Positions 12,119 through 24,310 of a DNA stretch of 64,000 nucleotides are shown piece after piece. A model generated the notes under the pieces. It saw only the letters and a program-made list of their open reading frames with translations, was not told where the DNA came from and searched no databases. Numbering within the stretch: position 1 is the stretch's first letter; every line of letters begins with the position of its first letter. The translations under genes were made by a program, and so were the position numbers. The DNA is taken from NCBI GenBank assembly GCA_030035585.1, contig CM057473.1, forward strand, positions 13,876,501 through 13,940,500. Reading direction: 5' to 3'. Origin of the DNA: Dugong dugon. Lineage: Eukaryota > Chordata > Mammalia > Sirenia > Dugongidae.

Positions 12119-12420
12119 AATTACTGGTTGTTTTGTCTCCCACTGGATGCTCCATGAGGCTGCTTCCTCGTACCCCCTGTTTGCTGGTCTCCGATAGGAG
12201 TCCAAGATGGTGATCCGCGCTGGGTTAGCTGGTAGGGGTCCTCTGCATGAATCTCTCCTTGCTCTCCTTTCTCTGTCAGTTTTCTCACTCAAATTGGTGC
12301 TTGGCTGAGTTCTTTATCTCTTCATTTGATGTTTTAGGGTTTCAGGATTGTTGTAGTCTATGTTCGGCTTAGTTTTTTGGATCTTTGCTGTGGAGGGACG
12401 GTGTGGTGCTTCTGCCTAGA

Positions 12421-12433
12421 GCGCCATTTTGCC
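12421..12433 (-). promoter_or_regulatory. YY1-like site at the L1-A 5' end
   Basis: On the minus strand the first ~20 bases of the element contain GGCAAAATGGCGC, close to the YY1 core (AAnATGG). Human L1 has a YY1 site at almost the same position that sets the transcription start. L1-B keeps the motif. Function is inferred. Confidence 0.45.
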
Positions 12434-12442
12434 GGAACTCTC

Positions 12443-12457
12443 GATTCTCTACTTTTT
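12443..12457 (+). repeat. Target-site duplication of L1-A, right copy
   Basis: This is identical to 4129-4143 and directly adjoins the L1 5' end ('gagttccgg' on the minus strand). Confidence 0.93.
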
Positions 12458-12992
12458 GTATACTTCAGTTTAACCACATAAATTTGGTCTATTTCTTCCT
12501 AGCATAATGTAGAATTCACAATTTAGGAGGAAAAGAGAAGCTACTAGCGATATGAACTTCAGTCTTGAAATCGCTCTTTACACAAGAAATTGCTTTGAGT
12601 GTGTTAAAGTAAAATTAAGAAACCACATGGACAGAGGAAAGTAAAAATTTGGTTTAAGAAATTTCATTGTTTGATGGACTTTCCCAGTACTATCCACAGA
12701 GTCTTTTGAAGTCTGATTCAATTTTTTTAAGGTTAAGAATAAAGATCCCCTCAAAACCCACATGTATGAGAGGGTTTGAGAGACATATAGAACACTAAAA
12801 ACAACTTGTAGAAAAATTTCTGCACCTAGTATCCATAGGGATCCTTTTATCCACTTTACATGGATGAGGGTCTAACAGTCAGAAACCTGTTTTCATTTAT
12901 TGTTTTGCAGGTCAAGCTTAGGGTGGTGTCATGACTGTATTTGAAAATTTAGAGGAGTTGACACATATTGACTTGGGAGCTTTTCCAAAACT
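12458..12992. other. Unassigned DNA
   Basis: This sequence lies between L1-A and the deleted RTE. No conserved coding segment or repeat was recognised. Confidence 0.4.
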
Positions 12993-13003
12993 AAAATTGC
13001 AAT

Positions 13004-13735
13004 GTGTTTGTTGTTAGGTGCTGTGGAGTCTGTTCCAACTGATAGCAACCCTGGGTACAACATAACAAAATACTGCCCAGTATGCATCATTCTCACAATT
13101 TCTGCTATATTCAAGCCGATTGTTAAAGCCACTGTGTGAGCCCACTTGTTGAGGGTCTTTCTCTTTTTCTCTGACCCTCTTCTTTACCAAGCATGATGTC
13201 CTTCTCAAGGGACTAGTATCTCCTGATAAATGCCCAGTGTTAAGTGAGATGAAGTCTCATCAACCTTGCTTCTTAGAAGCATTCTGTCGTACTTCTTCCA
13301 AGACAGGTTTGTTTATTCTTCTGGCAGAACTCAAATGCATCAATTCTTCTTTGATCTTCTTTATCCATTGTCCAATTTTCACATGAATAGGAGATGATTT
13401 GGGGCAGGAATATCTTAGTCCTCAAAGTGATGTCTTTGCTTTTCAACACTTTAAAGAGGTCTTTTGCAGCAGATTTGCCCAATGCAATAAGTTGTTTCAT
13501 TTCTTGACTGCTGCTTCCAAGACTATTGAATGAGGATCCAAGTAAAATGAAATCCTTGACACCTTCAATAAGAAGTAGATCATCAGGTGCATCTTCCTAG
13601 TCTGTCTTAGTCTGGATGTTTCACTGAAAACTCTTCACCATGGGTGACCCTGCTGCTATTCAAATATTGGTGGTAGAGCTTCCAGCATTACAGCAACACT
13701 CAAGCCACAACAGTATGACAAACTGACAGACAAAA
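13004..13735 (-). mobile_element. Internally deleted RTE element
   Basis: The left part (13004 to about 13590) matches the 3' part of the RTE at 47051-47700, and the right part (about 13591-13735) matches its extreme 5' end near 49930-50040. Some 2.3 kb between, including endonuclease and most reverse transcriptase, is missing. A perfect 11-bp duplication AAAATTGCAAT at 12993-13003 and 13736-13746 encloses the whole piece. The deletion therefore probably predates insertion and the element moved as a non-autonomous unit. A C-terminal RTE coding remnant lies at 13500-13273. Confidence 0.85.
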
Positions 13736-13746
13736 AAAATTGCAAT

Positions 13747-14599
13747 AAATTTATTTTAATATATTGTTAGTGTACATAGTTCTTTTTATTTTACTTATGT
13801 CACTTGACCTTCATAATAGTGTATAAGTCAGATGTGACAGGTATTTCTTATCTTCACTTTCAGAGATGAAAATTAGACTCAGAAGTTCAATGACATGCTT
13901 CAAGTGACATAACCAGAAAATGAAGATACTAGTATTTGAACCTCAATATTTGTATTTCAAAAACTGTTCTATTATAACAGCACAGGAATATTTCTGTTTT
14001 TTTCCTAAAAAGTTACTATATATTTTTTAGTATAATGCTATTCAAACACATACAGATATCCTCTGTCGTGTAAATTCATAAAGTGCATATTTTTATGGTA
14101 ATTATGCAACTAAGTTCATTTTGAAATAAATGCCAAACCTAATGGATTCTTGCTTCCTGTAATGAGGAAATAGGTTTCATTGGACTAAAATTCTGCAATT
14201 AACAATTATAAAAACTGAACAAAATATTTAAAGAAAAAGAAGAGTTTTTAAAGCACATGAAAAAAAGTTAAAAACAAAAAAACAAAAACTGAGCAGAGAT
14301 TGTGAGAGTCCCAACTATTGAAAGATTTTTAATATGGTCAAGAACTCAAAATACACTGACAGCCGTGAGAACTGGAACTCTACAGGACTGCCTTGTTTTT
14401 TGGGTCTCACGACTTTCTTGCCTTTGACAGGGTGCAGTCTTAACACTTTTCTATTGCTCATTTTAGTGAAAAATATGTGAATTTTCCTTCTCTGAGATGT
14501 TTCCACCCTACATAGTTTCCAGCTTTTGTAGGCTTTACTGTATAACAATAAGAAAGAGAATATTGTGAGGAAAAAAAAATACATGCACCAACCAAAACT
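13747..14599. other. Unassigned AT-rich DNA
   Basis: No repeat family or exon could be assigned. A minus-strand open frame at 14605-14315 has no recognisable domain. Confidence 0.35.
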
Positions 14600-15470
14600 A
14601 GTCAATTAAAAGGAAATAAATATAAATTACCAATATCAGGAGTGAAAAGTATAAGAACACTAAAGACCCTACCAACAATGAAAATTTGATACCAAAATAT
14701 TATAAAATCTTTAGGTCAATAAATTTGAGAATTCAGAGGAAATAGAAAAATTCCTAAAAAAGAAAAACAAACAGCATAACCAAACTGATAATCTGTATCA
14801 AAGGCATGTTAGCAACCAGTAAAGCCTTCCTGTACAGATAATTGCAGTCTTATGTGGCTTCACTGATCAACCCTACCAAACTTCATGAAGAAATAACACA
14901 CAGCATCGCTTTCAAAGAAGCCATTACCACTTTCAAAGAAGATCATTTCAAAGAAGCCAAAGCAAGAAATAGGAAGAAAAAGTATGAAGAAAGGAAAGAA
15001 AGTAAAGTAAACAAAGCAAAAAGAGAAAAAAACAAAATGATTAAAAAGGAACAAATAAAATAAAATTTATGAACGAATTTCTAAGAAATCTACAAAACTA
15101 TTAATAGTAATTAATTTATTAAGTTTGCAAAATAAAAGACCAACAAAGCAATCAAATTAATTCTATATATTAGCAGCAAACGTTTGGAAAAACAAATTTC
15201 AAAAACATAATTATATGATAGCATGAAAAAAATTAGCAATAAGTTTAAAAACAGTTATACAACCTCTCAATTGAAAAAATAATATACTGTTGAGAAAAAA
15301 TTAAAGAAGACCTCACTAAATGTTTACATATTAGATGATTCAATATTGTTAAAATTTACTGCTCTCAAAATTTCTGTAGAGATTCAAAGTAATCCCCCAA
15401 AAAACTCTATAGATTTTTCAAATAATAATTGGCAAGTTGATACTAAATTTAAATAAAATTTTAAAGGACT
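14600..15470 (+). mobile_element. Ancient L1 ORF2 fragments
   Basis: Plus-strand stretches at about 14690-14900 and 15090-15460 resemble diverged L1 ORF2, for example the 'aaattcct' and 'ctaccaaac' blocks in the linker and the 'caatattgtta' and 'attcaaagtaatccc' blocks of the region after the reverse transcriptase. The intervening 14910-15060 is a GAAA-rich stretch giving a lysine-rich frame. The decay is far greater than in L1-A and L1-B. Confidence 0.5.
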
Positions 15471-15672
15471 CTGTGTTTAGTTTTGATATTTGCATTGATC
15501 TCTTTTCCAGTTCTCTGCTGTGTGATATTGGAAACCAGACAGTGATTAAGTTCTTAATTTCAGACATTTTATTTTTAAATATAATATTTCTATATATTTC
15601 ATCTTATAAAACCCTATTATTTTGTGAATATTTTCATTTTTCACTGTATTTTCATATTATTTTCTCTATTTC

Positions 15673-15830
15673 AGGGTTTCTCAACTTCAAAACTGTTAAT
15701 ATTATGAGCCAGATAATTCTTTGTTGTGGAGGGCTTGCCTGTGCATTGTAGGATATTTAACAGCATTCCTGACATCCACCCACTAGAACAATAGGGATTT
15801 CTATTGCCAAATGTTCCTGGGGGAGAGGTA
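15673..15830 (-). mobile_element. MER5-like hAT-Charlie element
   Basis: The sequence starts 'cagggtttctcaac' and contains 'agataattctttgttgtgg', 'ctgtgcattgtaggat' and 'catccacccactag', in the order of the mammalian MER5A/MER5B non-autonomous DNA transposon. The right-hand end is diverged, so the limit is approximate. Confidence 0.68.
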
Positions 15831-17340
15831 TTTTTCTGCTGCTTGCTACTTCATCTTGCCCAGAAGCAGAAGTAATCTCTTTTGTATCTGTACTTAATTC
15901 TGAGTCAATTCCTGAGATATGTAATTCCTGATCTATGAATAAAGTTTTCAGTTCCATCCAATATTTTGTTCATAATATCCTTCATTGGCGAGTCGCTTCT
16001 AAAACTTTAAAATTTGTTTGTTCTTTTTTCCTACAGGTTTTAATTTTGTTTTCCAAGTGTATTATCTTTCTCTTTTATTTATAACTCAATTTAATCATAT
16101 TTAATAAGAACTTTCAGAGTGTTGTCTCTAGTCTGATATTCTTGGGTTGGTAAGCTCATGCTTATAATTTGTTCTTGCTGGGCTTTCCTTTTGTGATTGC
16201 TACCTGTTTTCAAACAGGGTTCAGGAAGAATTCCATTCTGTCCCACTTGGCATAGGTATAGGAATGTTACAAGGAGGAGTGGTCTCATAGAGTTTAGTAC
16301 CAAGGCCTTTGTGAAGGAAAAGGATAAATCTTAACTTCACAGTGTTTGAAACCAGGCAAGAAGGGACTTCATCCAATTCCTTTATGATAACCCATGAAAT
16401 TCAACTCCTGGTAGGATCCAAGCAGAGTGAGTTGGAAAACATACTGATACCAAAACACAAATCTCATTAGATCCTTTTGGTGTAGGCTTGACTAGAGGGA
16501 AAAGTTCTTGCTGCTTGAAATTGCTTGTGTTATAGCCCCCATTCTACTGCATAATTTTTAAGTTAATGTCATTTTTGTTGTTGCCTGGGGATCTATTGTG
16601 ACTTTATCTCTACCCTTATGACATTCTGCTTTTTATTATCATGGAACTGTATAAATAGTTCAAAGTTTTGTCACTTTCTGAGCATCTGTTTGATCTACAT
16701 GGACTCTTTCAGTTATCAGATTTGTAATTGCAGGCATATCTACAACTTATTTTTTTTAATATAAATTGAGATAAATTACATCTACTAACAATTTTCTCTG
16801 AAATCTAAATATATTAATCCAAGATAAATTTGTGTGTAATTTTAGGGATTGATTGATCATTTTACTGCTATACCACTTATTCTACTACAACTAAAACAAG
16901 ATCTACAGCCAAATGCTTACAAATTTAGAAGATAAAATAAAAATGGGCTTAATTCACATAGGAATGGTATTGTATACTGGTAAGTACCTTAGAATTTCGG
17001 AAACAAGAAATATTTAGAAGAAGTTATAACCATAAAAAAAAAAAAAAAAGACCTGTTATTTTTTTGTTTTGTTTGATGTTGATTTGTTTTTACTTGCCAA
17101 TGTAAAAGTTTGCACCAATTTGTTTATGTTGCCTCAAAGCATAACATTTTACCCAGGGCTAACCTTCACGGGTAGGTGTGCAACTTGTTCCATTGCCCAG
17201 GGCCTCGTGCTCTGAAGGGCTCTGCATTGATTTAGCGTTCTGCTGCCACCATCTTGAACTTCTTAGTAATTTCTGAAAAAGCCACGTTTTCATATTACCT
17301 AGGACCCCACAATTTATGTAGCCAGTTCTGATTCTACCAG
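15831..17340. other. Unassigned DNA
   Basis: No gene is supported. A poly(A) run lies at about 17034-17049. The block at 17150-17330 is somewhat GC-richer and could be an old repeat that I cannot name. Confidence 0.35.
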
Positions 17341-17344
17341 TGAT

Positions 17345-18204
17345 TTTTTAAAAATAGTTGTTTTTATTTTTAGAGCAGTTTTAAGTTTACAGAAAAATTG
17401 CACAGAAAGTACAGAAAATTTATATACTTTCCCTCTTGACAAATGCACAGAATTTCTCCTATTATTAACACCATTCTTAGTGTGGTGCATTTGCTACAAT
17501 TGAACTAATATTGATGCATTATTATTAACTAAAATCCATAATTTAAATTTTGGCTCAGTCTTTATGTTGTACAGTCCTATGGGTTTTGACAAATACATAA
17601 TGTCATATATCCACCTTACAGTACCATACAGAATGGTTTCACTGCCCTTATTCATCCCTCCACCCTCCCTCTGACACCCCGTCAACAACCCATATTTTCA
17701 CTGTCTCTGCAGGTTTGCCTTTGTGTCACGTAGTTGGAATCATAAAGTATGTAACTTTTTTGGACTGACTTCTTTAACTTAGCAGGATGTATTTCAGGTT
17801 TACCCATGTCTTTTCACAGCTTGACAACTTACCTCTTTTTATTGCTGAAAAATATGCCACTGTCTGGATAGACCACAGTTTGTTTATCCATTCTCCTACT
17901 GAAGGACATCTTGGTTGCTGCCAATATTTAACAATTATGAATACAGCTGTTCTGAACATTTGTGTGCAAGTTTATACTTGAATATATGTTTTCATCTCAT
18001 TTTGGTAAATACCTAGGAGTGTGATTGCTTGATTGAATGGTAACCCTATGTTTAGCTTTGTAATGAACTGCCAGACTGTCTTTCAAAGTAGCTATAGCAT
18101 TTTGCATTCCTACCAGCAATGAATGAGAATTCCTGTTGTTCCACATCCTTGGAAACATTTGGTATTATCAGTGTTTTGAATTTTAGCTTTTCTAATAAGT
18201 ATGT
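17345..18204 (-). mobile_element. Ancient L1 (L1M-type), 3' UTR and end of ORF2
   Basis: Minus-strand L1: the left part is an old 3' UTR (about 17345-17770). The right part encodes the ORF2 C-terminus, with a recognisable AVFIIVKYWQQPRCPSVGEWINKLW block at about 17953-17880, equivalent to the [20 protein letters not shown] block of L1-A. It continues beyond the AfroSINE at 18432. It is strongly diverged. Confidence 0.75.
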
Positions 18205-18431
18205 AGGTCCCTGAGTGGCACAAAGGGTTTAAGCTCGACTGCTAATCTAAAGGTTGGCCATTCGAACCCACCCAGCAACTCCTAGGAAGAAAGGCTTCAT
18301 CCATAAAGACTACAGCCAAGAAAACCTTACGGAGCCATTCTACTCTGTAATATATATGGTTGCCATGAGACGAATTGGACTCTGTTGCAACGGGTTTGGT
18401 TTTTTATTTTGTTGTTTTTGTTACGGATTTC
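18205..18431 (+). mobile_element. AfroSINE, older form, nested in ancient L1
   Basis: A head with 'cctgagtggcacaaagg', an extended middle and a 3' end 'caacgggtttggtttttt' are present. The near-perfect duplication ATAAGTATGT (18195-18204) and TTAAGTATGT (18432-18441) defines it. Confidence 0.85.
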
Positions 18432-18803
18432 TTAAGTATGTGTATTTTGATTTGCAATTCCCCAGGAATATTTGATGTTGAGCCTTTTTTCATATGTTTA
18501 TTTGTCATCTGTATATTTCTTTCATGAGATTTCTGTTTAGATTGGTAATTTTGTAATTGGGTTGTTTATTTCCTTATTGTTGAATTTTAGGTGTACTTTG
18601 TATATTTTTGATATATTTTGTTTTTATCAAATATGTGGTTTGCAAAAATTTTCTCCCAGTCTGTAACTTGTCTTTTCATTCTCTTAACAGTGACTTTTAC
18701 AGAACAAACATTTATTTCATTTGAATGAAGTTCAACTTGTTTATTTTTTTATTTCTTCTATGAATTGTCTTTTGGTGTTGTATCTAAAACGTCTTCACCA
18801 AAC
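18432..18803 (-). mobile_element. Ancient L1, continuation 1
   Basis: This continues the L1 of 17345-18204 after the SINE. The block 'gcaaaaattttctcccag' near 18642 corresponds to the conserved ORF2 WEKIF region. Orientation is the same. Confidence 0.7.
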
Positions 18804-19000
18804 TCAAAACCAACTGCTGTCATGTGGGCTCTGACTCAAGGTGACCCCATGTGTCTCACAGTAGAACTGTACTTTATAAAGTTTTCAATGTGTGATTTCT
18901 TGTTAGATTTCCAGGCCTTTCTTCCAAGGTACCTCTGGATAGATTCAAACTTTTCACTTAGCAGCTGAACATGTTAACCATTTGCACCACCCAGGGACTC
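18804..19000 (-). mobile_element. AfroSINE, diverged
   Basis: The left end has 'aaccaactgctgtcatg' and the right end a diverged tRNA-like head, 'cacccagggactcc'. It sits inside the ancient L1 at a short 'actcaa'/'actccaa' flank. Confidence 0.75.
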
Positions 19001-19250
19001 CAAGGTATTAACCTTTAACATGATAAGAAGTTTTCATTATTAGTGTTACTTTTATCAAAATGTTTTCTATGTCTATTATGTATATCATATGGTAATTTTC
19101 TCTTTTTTTGTCAATGATTAGATTGTATTATTGCCTTTTATTGTGGTTGAACCATTCTTATAGTTATCATGAAATAAATGTTATCTAGCAATTAATGTTT
19201 TGTAAATGAATTCCTTAAGCCACCAACAATTCTCTCCTGTACTGTGAGAT
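19001..19250 (-). mobile_element. Ancient L1, continuation 2
   Basis: The stretch at 19060-19170 resembles the complement of the L1 ORF2 reverse transcriptase region ('tggttgaacca', 'atcatatggtaatttt'). Part of ORF2 is missing between this and 18803. The right edge is uncertain. Confidence 0.45.
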
Positions 19251-20303
19251 CTTTTATTATGGACTTCATGTATTTAGCTTAGCATTGCTTATTTCATCAC
19301 ATTTCAAATCTTATCATTTTCATAAATTATTTTTATCTCTAAACTGTATAACAGTTTGTCATAGTTTATTATTTAAAATTCTTAACTGTATGTCCTGTAT
19401 TATCACTTATTTGTGCCTTGTATGATATTTGTAAAACTGGCTTCTGATCTCAGTTTTTTCATAGGGTCTGTGAATGCAGTTGAATCAGGATTCGTGAAGA
19501 AGCTGTAGGAAGGAGATCAGAAATCCCAAAAATCAGAATGGTCAGATGGAAGATTAAATTATAGCACCTAGTGAAGTAGACGGCTCAAGCATACATCACT
19601 TATTTAGAACAGCAATGGAAGATTAATGAAAACATAGGCCTCAGTATTCCCTTAGAGTATTCTATTCCTGCTGTAGTTGTTTTAAGCTAGAAACCTACTC
19701 TAGTTTAAGTGGTGTATTCAGAAAGGCTCTAGGGATTTGGAAAGCACTGATAAGATATTCATTTAGAGCAGGAGCTGAGACTAAGTTTCCTGTATCAACT
19801 AATAAAATGAAAGCTCAGTGCATATTAGATTGTCTTATATATTTCATACACGTGGGAACAAATAATTTAAAATTGGTAAGTTGAAAACTTTGTCTTAAAT
19901 GTGTGTCAGTGAAAGCTCACAATCAACTGCAAATTGCCTCAGAGTCTGGAAACTTTCATCTACTAACCTGCTTCACATACCTAGTTAGGAGCAGGACTCA
20001 TCCTTCCAGAAGGATGATGAAAGTAGAGAACAAAGCCAGCAATAAACTCTCTGATGTAATGAATGCTTACAGAAAGCACCTGAAATGTGAGCAGCTTCCC
20101 TATCTCAGTCCTGGTATCTGTTCTCTGCAGGTCATCCACATAGAGATTTGAAAGTAGACATAATAATATATACTTGATATTCGTTACAGAATGCATTACT
20201 TAGTACTGATTCTGATCAAGATTGGCTGGAGACCGAGGAGAAAGTTCAGCTGTACTAAAAAGGAAAAAAAAAAAGTTCTCTCTTGCACACTCAGATTTAA
20301 GTT
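19251..20303. other. Unassigned DNA
   Basis: This is single-copy-looking sequence. Short open frames on both strands overlap at 19903-20196, and neither shows a known domain. Confidence 0.35.
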
Positions 20304-20314
20304 ACCCTTTTTGT

Positions 20315-20665
20315 GTTGTTGTTGATAGGGGCACTGATTCACAGTGACCCTATACACAACCGAAGGAAACTTTGCCTGGTCCTGTGCCATCCTCACAATC
20401 ATTATTATGTTTGAGCCCACTGTTGCAGCCAATAGCACTATGTCACACCATATCATCAAAGATCTTCCTCTTTTTCACTGACCCTCTGCCTTACCAAGTA
20501 AGATGTCCTTCTCCAGGGACTGGTCCTTCCTGATAACATGTCCGAAGTACGTAAAATGAATTCTTGCCATCCTCACTTCCAAGGAGCTCTCTGGCTGTAC
20601 TTTTTCCAAGACAGACTTGTTTGTTCTTCTGGCAGTCCATGCTACAGTCAATAATCTTCACCAAC
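20315..20665 (-). mobile_element. 5'-truncated RTE, 3' end
   Basis: This matches the 3' end of the RTE at 47051-47390, including 'ttcctctttttcactgacc' and 'ttccaagacag'. A duplication with one mismatch, ACCCTTTTTGT (20304-20314) and ACCCTCTTTGT (20666-20676), marks a 5'-truncated insertion. Confidence 0.82.
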
Positions 20666-20676
20666 ACCCTCTTTGT

Positions 20677-22439
20677 ACCTAAGATATATTCATCTGTTCC
20701 AAGCTTTATTCTTGTTCTGCATGGTAAAGTGCTACAGAAAAATGATAGCTGATGTATTTACATTTGTAGTCTCACGTGCATTATGTTCCTTAGGACCACA
20801 CTAACATTCTATGTCAAGGCTCATACTGTCAAGGAAAGTGGCAATGAAACACCTTCAGTTATAATTTTGACATAGCCATTGATCTCCAAGTAGTCACAAT
20901 AAGAAGGTGATTTTGACCATTTTCATTGTGTTTAAAAGAGTAGAACTCATTCCAAATTTATATCTGATTTCTTGTTTAGCTTGCCTTCCTTGGCAACGTC
21001 TGTATTGTCTTCGTTATCTCTCCCTAATTTACTAATTCAACCTCTGTTTAACTAGCTGACATTAATGCTTTTCTCTCATCTTACTCAATAGATATCACTC
21101 TTTAATCAATTTTAAATTCCAGAGTAATCTCCAATGATTAGAGTTGCCTTATATGCCTTCTAGTTGACCAATTTTAAAAATCAAATTTGTCTCAATAGGT
21201 CAGGGTAGACAGGTATGAATGCATATGTAGAAACTGGAGAGAGAAGTAGGAAATAAATTTGGATTTGACCAGTTCTCTTCTTCTACATTTTTCAATTTGA
21301 GCCAGGTTTCTAAAGCATGGGGTCTAATTTATTAACAGTACCTAAATAAAATTGGTTGAGTGGCTTTAGTACACTTGAAAGGGTAGTATAAGAGTCTCTT
21401 ACCTTTAACAGCTTGTCTTATAGAGCTCTTATTTTCAATGCAGTCAGTTAAAACCAGAGGAGATCAACATTCATTGCACGCATGGTTTAGCAAAGGAATA
21501 TTTAGTAGTCTCCTTTTATTATTCTTTTTCTGCATCTATAGAGTGTATAGATTCTGGATCAATTGCAGGCTTTAGTCTTCTAAAGGGAATTGTTCTGATA
21601 ACATTCAGTTCTGTTAATGTCTGAATTCTCCCAGAGAGCAAAACATGTCAAAATCCATTTTTATTTTCCAGTGTGCCTCTTTTATTTTCAACAGAAAATC
21701 AAAATACTGTTAGTTTCTCCAGGGTGTGAGCGTGACACAAAATTGATAACATATCCTGTGAAAAGTCTTGAAAATAAAGAAGAAATATATTCTCCCTGAC
21801 CATTCAAAGTCTAATTGTTATATATTTGAATCAGTATGTTCTAGTGAATCCATTAGACAGACTTTTTAATCCTTTGGCTGATGAAGGGAAACATATTTGT
21901 ACTGTGTCCCAAACCATTTGTTGTAAAATATCTACCTAACAGAAGACCCTGAAAGAGCATGTTGTCTTTTCTTCTTGTAATTATGTAGATAAAATTTGAG
22001 GCATAAATATAATCATTTAAATTGTTTCAAAGAGTTTTTAGCCCTTATTAATTATAACACACAATGATGTTACAAATCATTAACGTATTGATTTTTTTTT
22101 GGAGGAGATTTATGTTTACTGCAAAGGTAGACTGAGAATGCCTACAGATAATACTATAATTACTATGTGTATAATCAGATTTTAGAAGCTTATACTTAAA
22201 ACAATTTTCACTCACACACACAAAAATGTATCTTTTATAATACAAAGAATGCTAATAATGGAATTGGCTCTTTTATACGTAAGTTTGCAACATGCTTATA
22301 TAATTATGTTTCATTTGTTAGTTTTTTCAAAAATGTATATCATTGTGTTGAACAGATGTTGATATCAATATGATATTATGAAAACGTTCTTGTTTGATTA
22401 TGGTTGGATTAAATACTGTGGTTGTTTTAAAGGCCATAG
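20677..22439. other. Unassigned DNA
   Basis: Low-complexity AT-rich sequence without a supported gene or named repeat. A T-run lies near 22091-22099. Confidence 0.35.
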
Positions 22440-22900
22440 TCAGTGGAGCTATTCTAGGGATAAAAGGCGTTTCAGTTATCATTTCATCCCAAAATTTAGC
22501 TACCTTAACATTAACTATTCAATCAGTGCACCATTCTGTGATTCTCTTGCCTGGTTTTTACAGTCCTAGAGAGTTCAGCTGAAGGCTTCTCGACTTGCTG
22601 ATGTATCTGTCATCAACTATATCCACATGAACAAGTGTGCTCCACTCACATGCATGGCTTTTGTAGGCCATTTTGCAGGGTAATGGGGGCACCTGGGTTT
22701 TATTTTTTTCATCATCCAGCAAGCTAGCCTGGATTTCTCAAATGGTGGCTGTATGATTTCAAAAGCTGCAAGAGAAGCCATCTCCAATGCTCAAGTAGTG
22801 GTCAAGTTCCTGATTGTGCCACATTATCTAGTAAAGTTCCATTGGCCAAACAAAGTCACATGGCCATTCCAAGTTCAACAGATGGAGCAATATAGCCCAC
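22440..22900 (-). mobile_element. MaLR-like LTR remnant (MLT1-type, probable)
   Basis: On the minus strand it follows a familiar order: 'ccatttgcc'-like left edge blocks, 'catcatccagcaagctagcc' (22711-22730), 'aaaagctgcaagagaa', and a 'ccattggccaaacaaagtcac' block. The order is shared with 23900-24310 and 55640-56125. The family assignment is from memory and is moderate. Confidence 0.5.
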
Positions 22901-22904
22901 ATAT

Positions 22905-22966
22905 TTATATGGTCACTGTGAGTTGGAATCGACTCAATGGCAACAAGTTTGGTTTTTTGGGTTTTA
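22905..22966 (+). mobile_element. AfroSINE 3' fragment
   Basis: Only the last ~60 bases of the SINE are present: 'gtcactgtgagttggaatc', 'gactcaatggcaacaag' and a T-rich tail. It is 5'-truncated and directly abuts the MaLR-like remnant. Confidence 0.75.
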
Positions 22967-23174
22967 TTTATAGAAAGGGAGGGATTTGCATGTATTTTAT
23001 ATTTAACAAGGTCATCTCCTGGCTACAGATTACTTACATTTCCCTCACATGAAATAATGTGTAATACTCATGCTAACTCTTAACACAGGAACCCCAAAAT
23101 ACTCACACAAAACTGGCCTCAGGGTTAAAGACAAAACTCTCTTTATCTAGAACCATGTCTGACAGGCCGTCCAT

Positions 23175-23520
23175 TTTTTAATAAATTTTATTTATTTTGT
23201 TGTCGTTGTTAAGAATATGCACAGCAAAACATACATCAATTCAACAGTTTCTACTTGTACAGTTCAGTGGCATTCAATACATTCTTTGAGTTGTGCAAGC
23301 TCTTTTTCTGAACTGTTCCTCCCCTATTACTATAAACTCACTGCCCCCTAAGTTTCCTATCTAATCTTCTGATTTGCTATTGTCACTTTGTTCCCGTATA
23401 GATAGATCTTAAAAGAGCACAATGCTCAAGGCAGACATTCTTCATGAGTTAAGCTAAACAATTATTTGGTTTTAAGATGACTTCAAGGTATATTTTTGGT
23501 TTAAGGTTTAAAGATTATCT
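23175..23520 (-). mobile_element. Ancient L1 3' UTR-like repeat (tentative)
   Basis: The blocks 'acagtttctacttgtacag', 'ttcagtggcattcaatac' and 'gagttgtgcaa' match the complement of the familiar terminal region of old mammalian L1 3' UTRs. The same block is embedded in the 3' UTRs of L1-A (4240-4330) and L1-B (about 36790-36870). It could be another afrotherian repeat sharing that segment. Confidence 0.42.
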
Positions 23521-23899
23521 CAGAGGAAAAGTTTTAGAAGTTCATTCAGTCTCTGTGGTTCCAGAAAGTCTGGAGTCCTTTTTATGTGCTTCTCTTGAAT
23601 TGAAGAGACAATTAACCTACAACCTCTCCTGTAGATACCCAATTTATAATGGTATGTTAGGCACATTAGGCATGTATGTTAGACAATTTTGCCATGTTCC
23701 AAGTTAGAGAAGGTGATAGTTTTGCCAGTTGTTTTACCACAAAATTACATGGGTCACCATTTTTCGAGCTTGCTATAGCAATTCTTCATTGCTTTCCTAA
23801 CCTCCATTAACAGACCCCTCATCATTTTTTTAGCCTCACTTAGTACTTTCTTCATGCTTTCCAGAGGCCACCACTTCAAAGTAAAAGATGCCTATCAGT

Positions 23900-24310
23900 T
23901 GTCTTTTGTTGAAAACAAACTACTCAAAAAAGTTAATGCCTTAAAATAGTAGTTGTTTATTTGGCTTCCAATTCTGTAGGATGTCTGGGAAGTCTTTCTT
24001 GAAAGAGCTAGCTGAGCTAATCTTTGTAGGGCTTGTTTATGCAACATCTGTCAGCTGGCAGATTAGCTAATGGATGGACTCATTCACACCGATGGCAGTT
24101 GGAAAGCTCCTGGCTAATTGGAGAGGAATAGATCATTTTTCTCTTGTCATCAGGAAGAATGGCGGGGGTTCTTAACATGGTAGTTTACAGATTTAAAAAG
24201 CTGCAAGATAGGGTAAACCTCAATGCTCAAGTACTTTTCAAGTTTCTGCTTTTAACATATTTGCTAACATCCCTCTGGCCAAAACAATTGCATGCCGAAC
24301 TCAGATCTGA
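23900..24310 (-). mobile_element. MaLR-like LTR remnant (probable)
   Basis: It contains 'gtcttttgttgaaaacaaact', 'gtttatttggcttccaattctg', 'gcaagatagg', and 'ctctggccaaaacaattgcatg'. The block order matches 22440-22900 and 55640-56125. It is diverged and has no internal genes. Confidence 0.5.

Larger units (their letters stand above)
4144..12442 (-). mobile_element. Full-length L1 (L1-A), about 8.3 kb
   Basis: This is a non-LTR retrotransposon copy on the minus strand. The perfect 15-bp direct repeat GATTCTCTACTTTTT at 4129-4143 and 12443-12457 is its target-site duplication. In sense order it has a long 5' UTR (about 12442-10650) with two tandem monomers, a degenerate ORF1 (about 10640-9500), an intergenic spacer, ORF2 (9062-5276) and a 3' UTR ending in a 21-base poly(A) tract (plus-strand T-run 4146-4166). 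The RNA once encoded an RNA-binding chaperone and an endonuclease/reverse transcriptase. Stops and frameshifts in ORF1 and ORF2 make it inactive. The perfect TSD suggests a fairly recent insertion, although the ORFs are already decayed. Confidence 0.95.

Noticed and set aside
4144-12442. Possibility that L1-A is an active element
   Set aside because: Frameshifts and an in-frame TAA at 6965-6963 right after FADD, plus SDY for SDH, rule this out as read.
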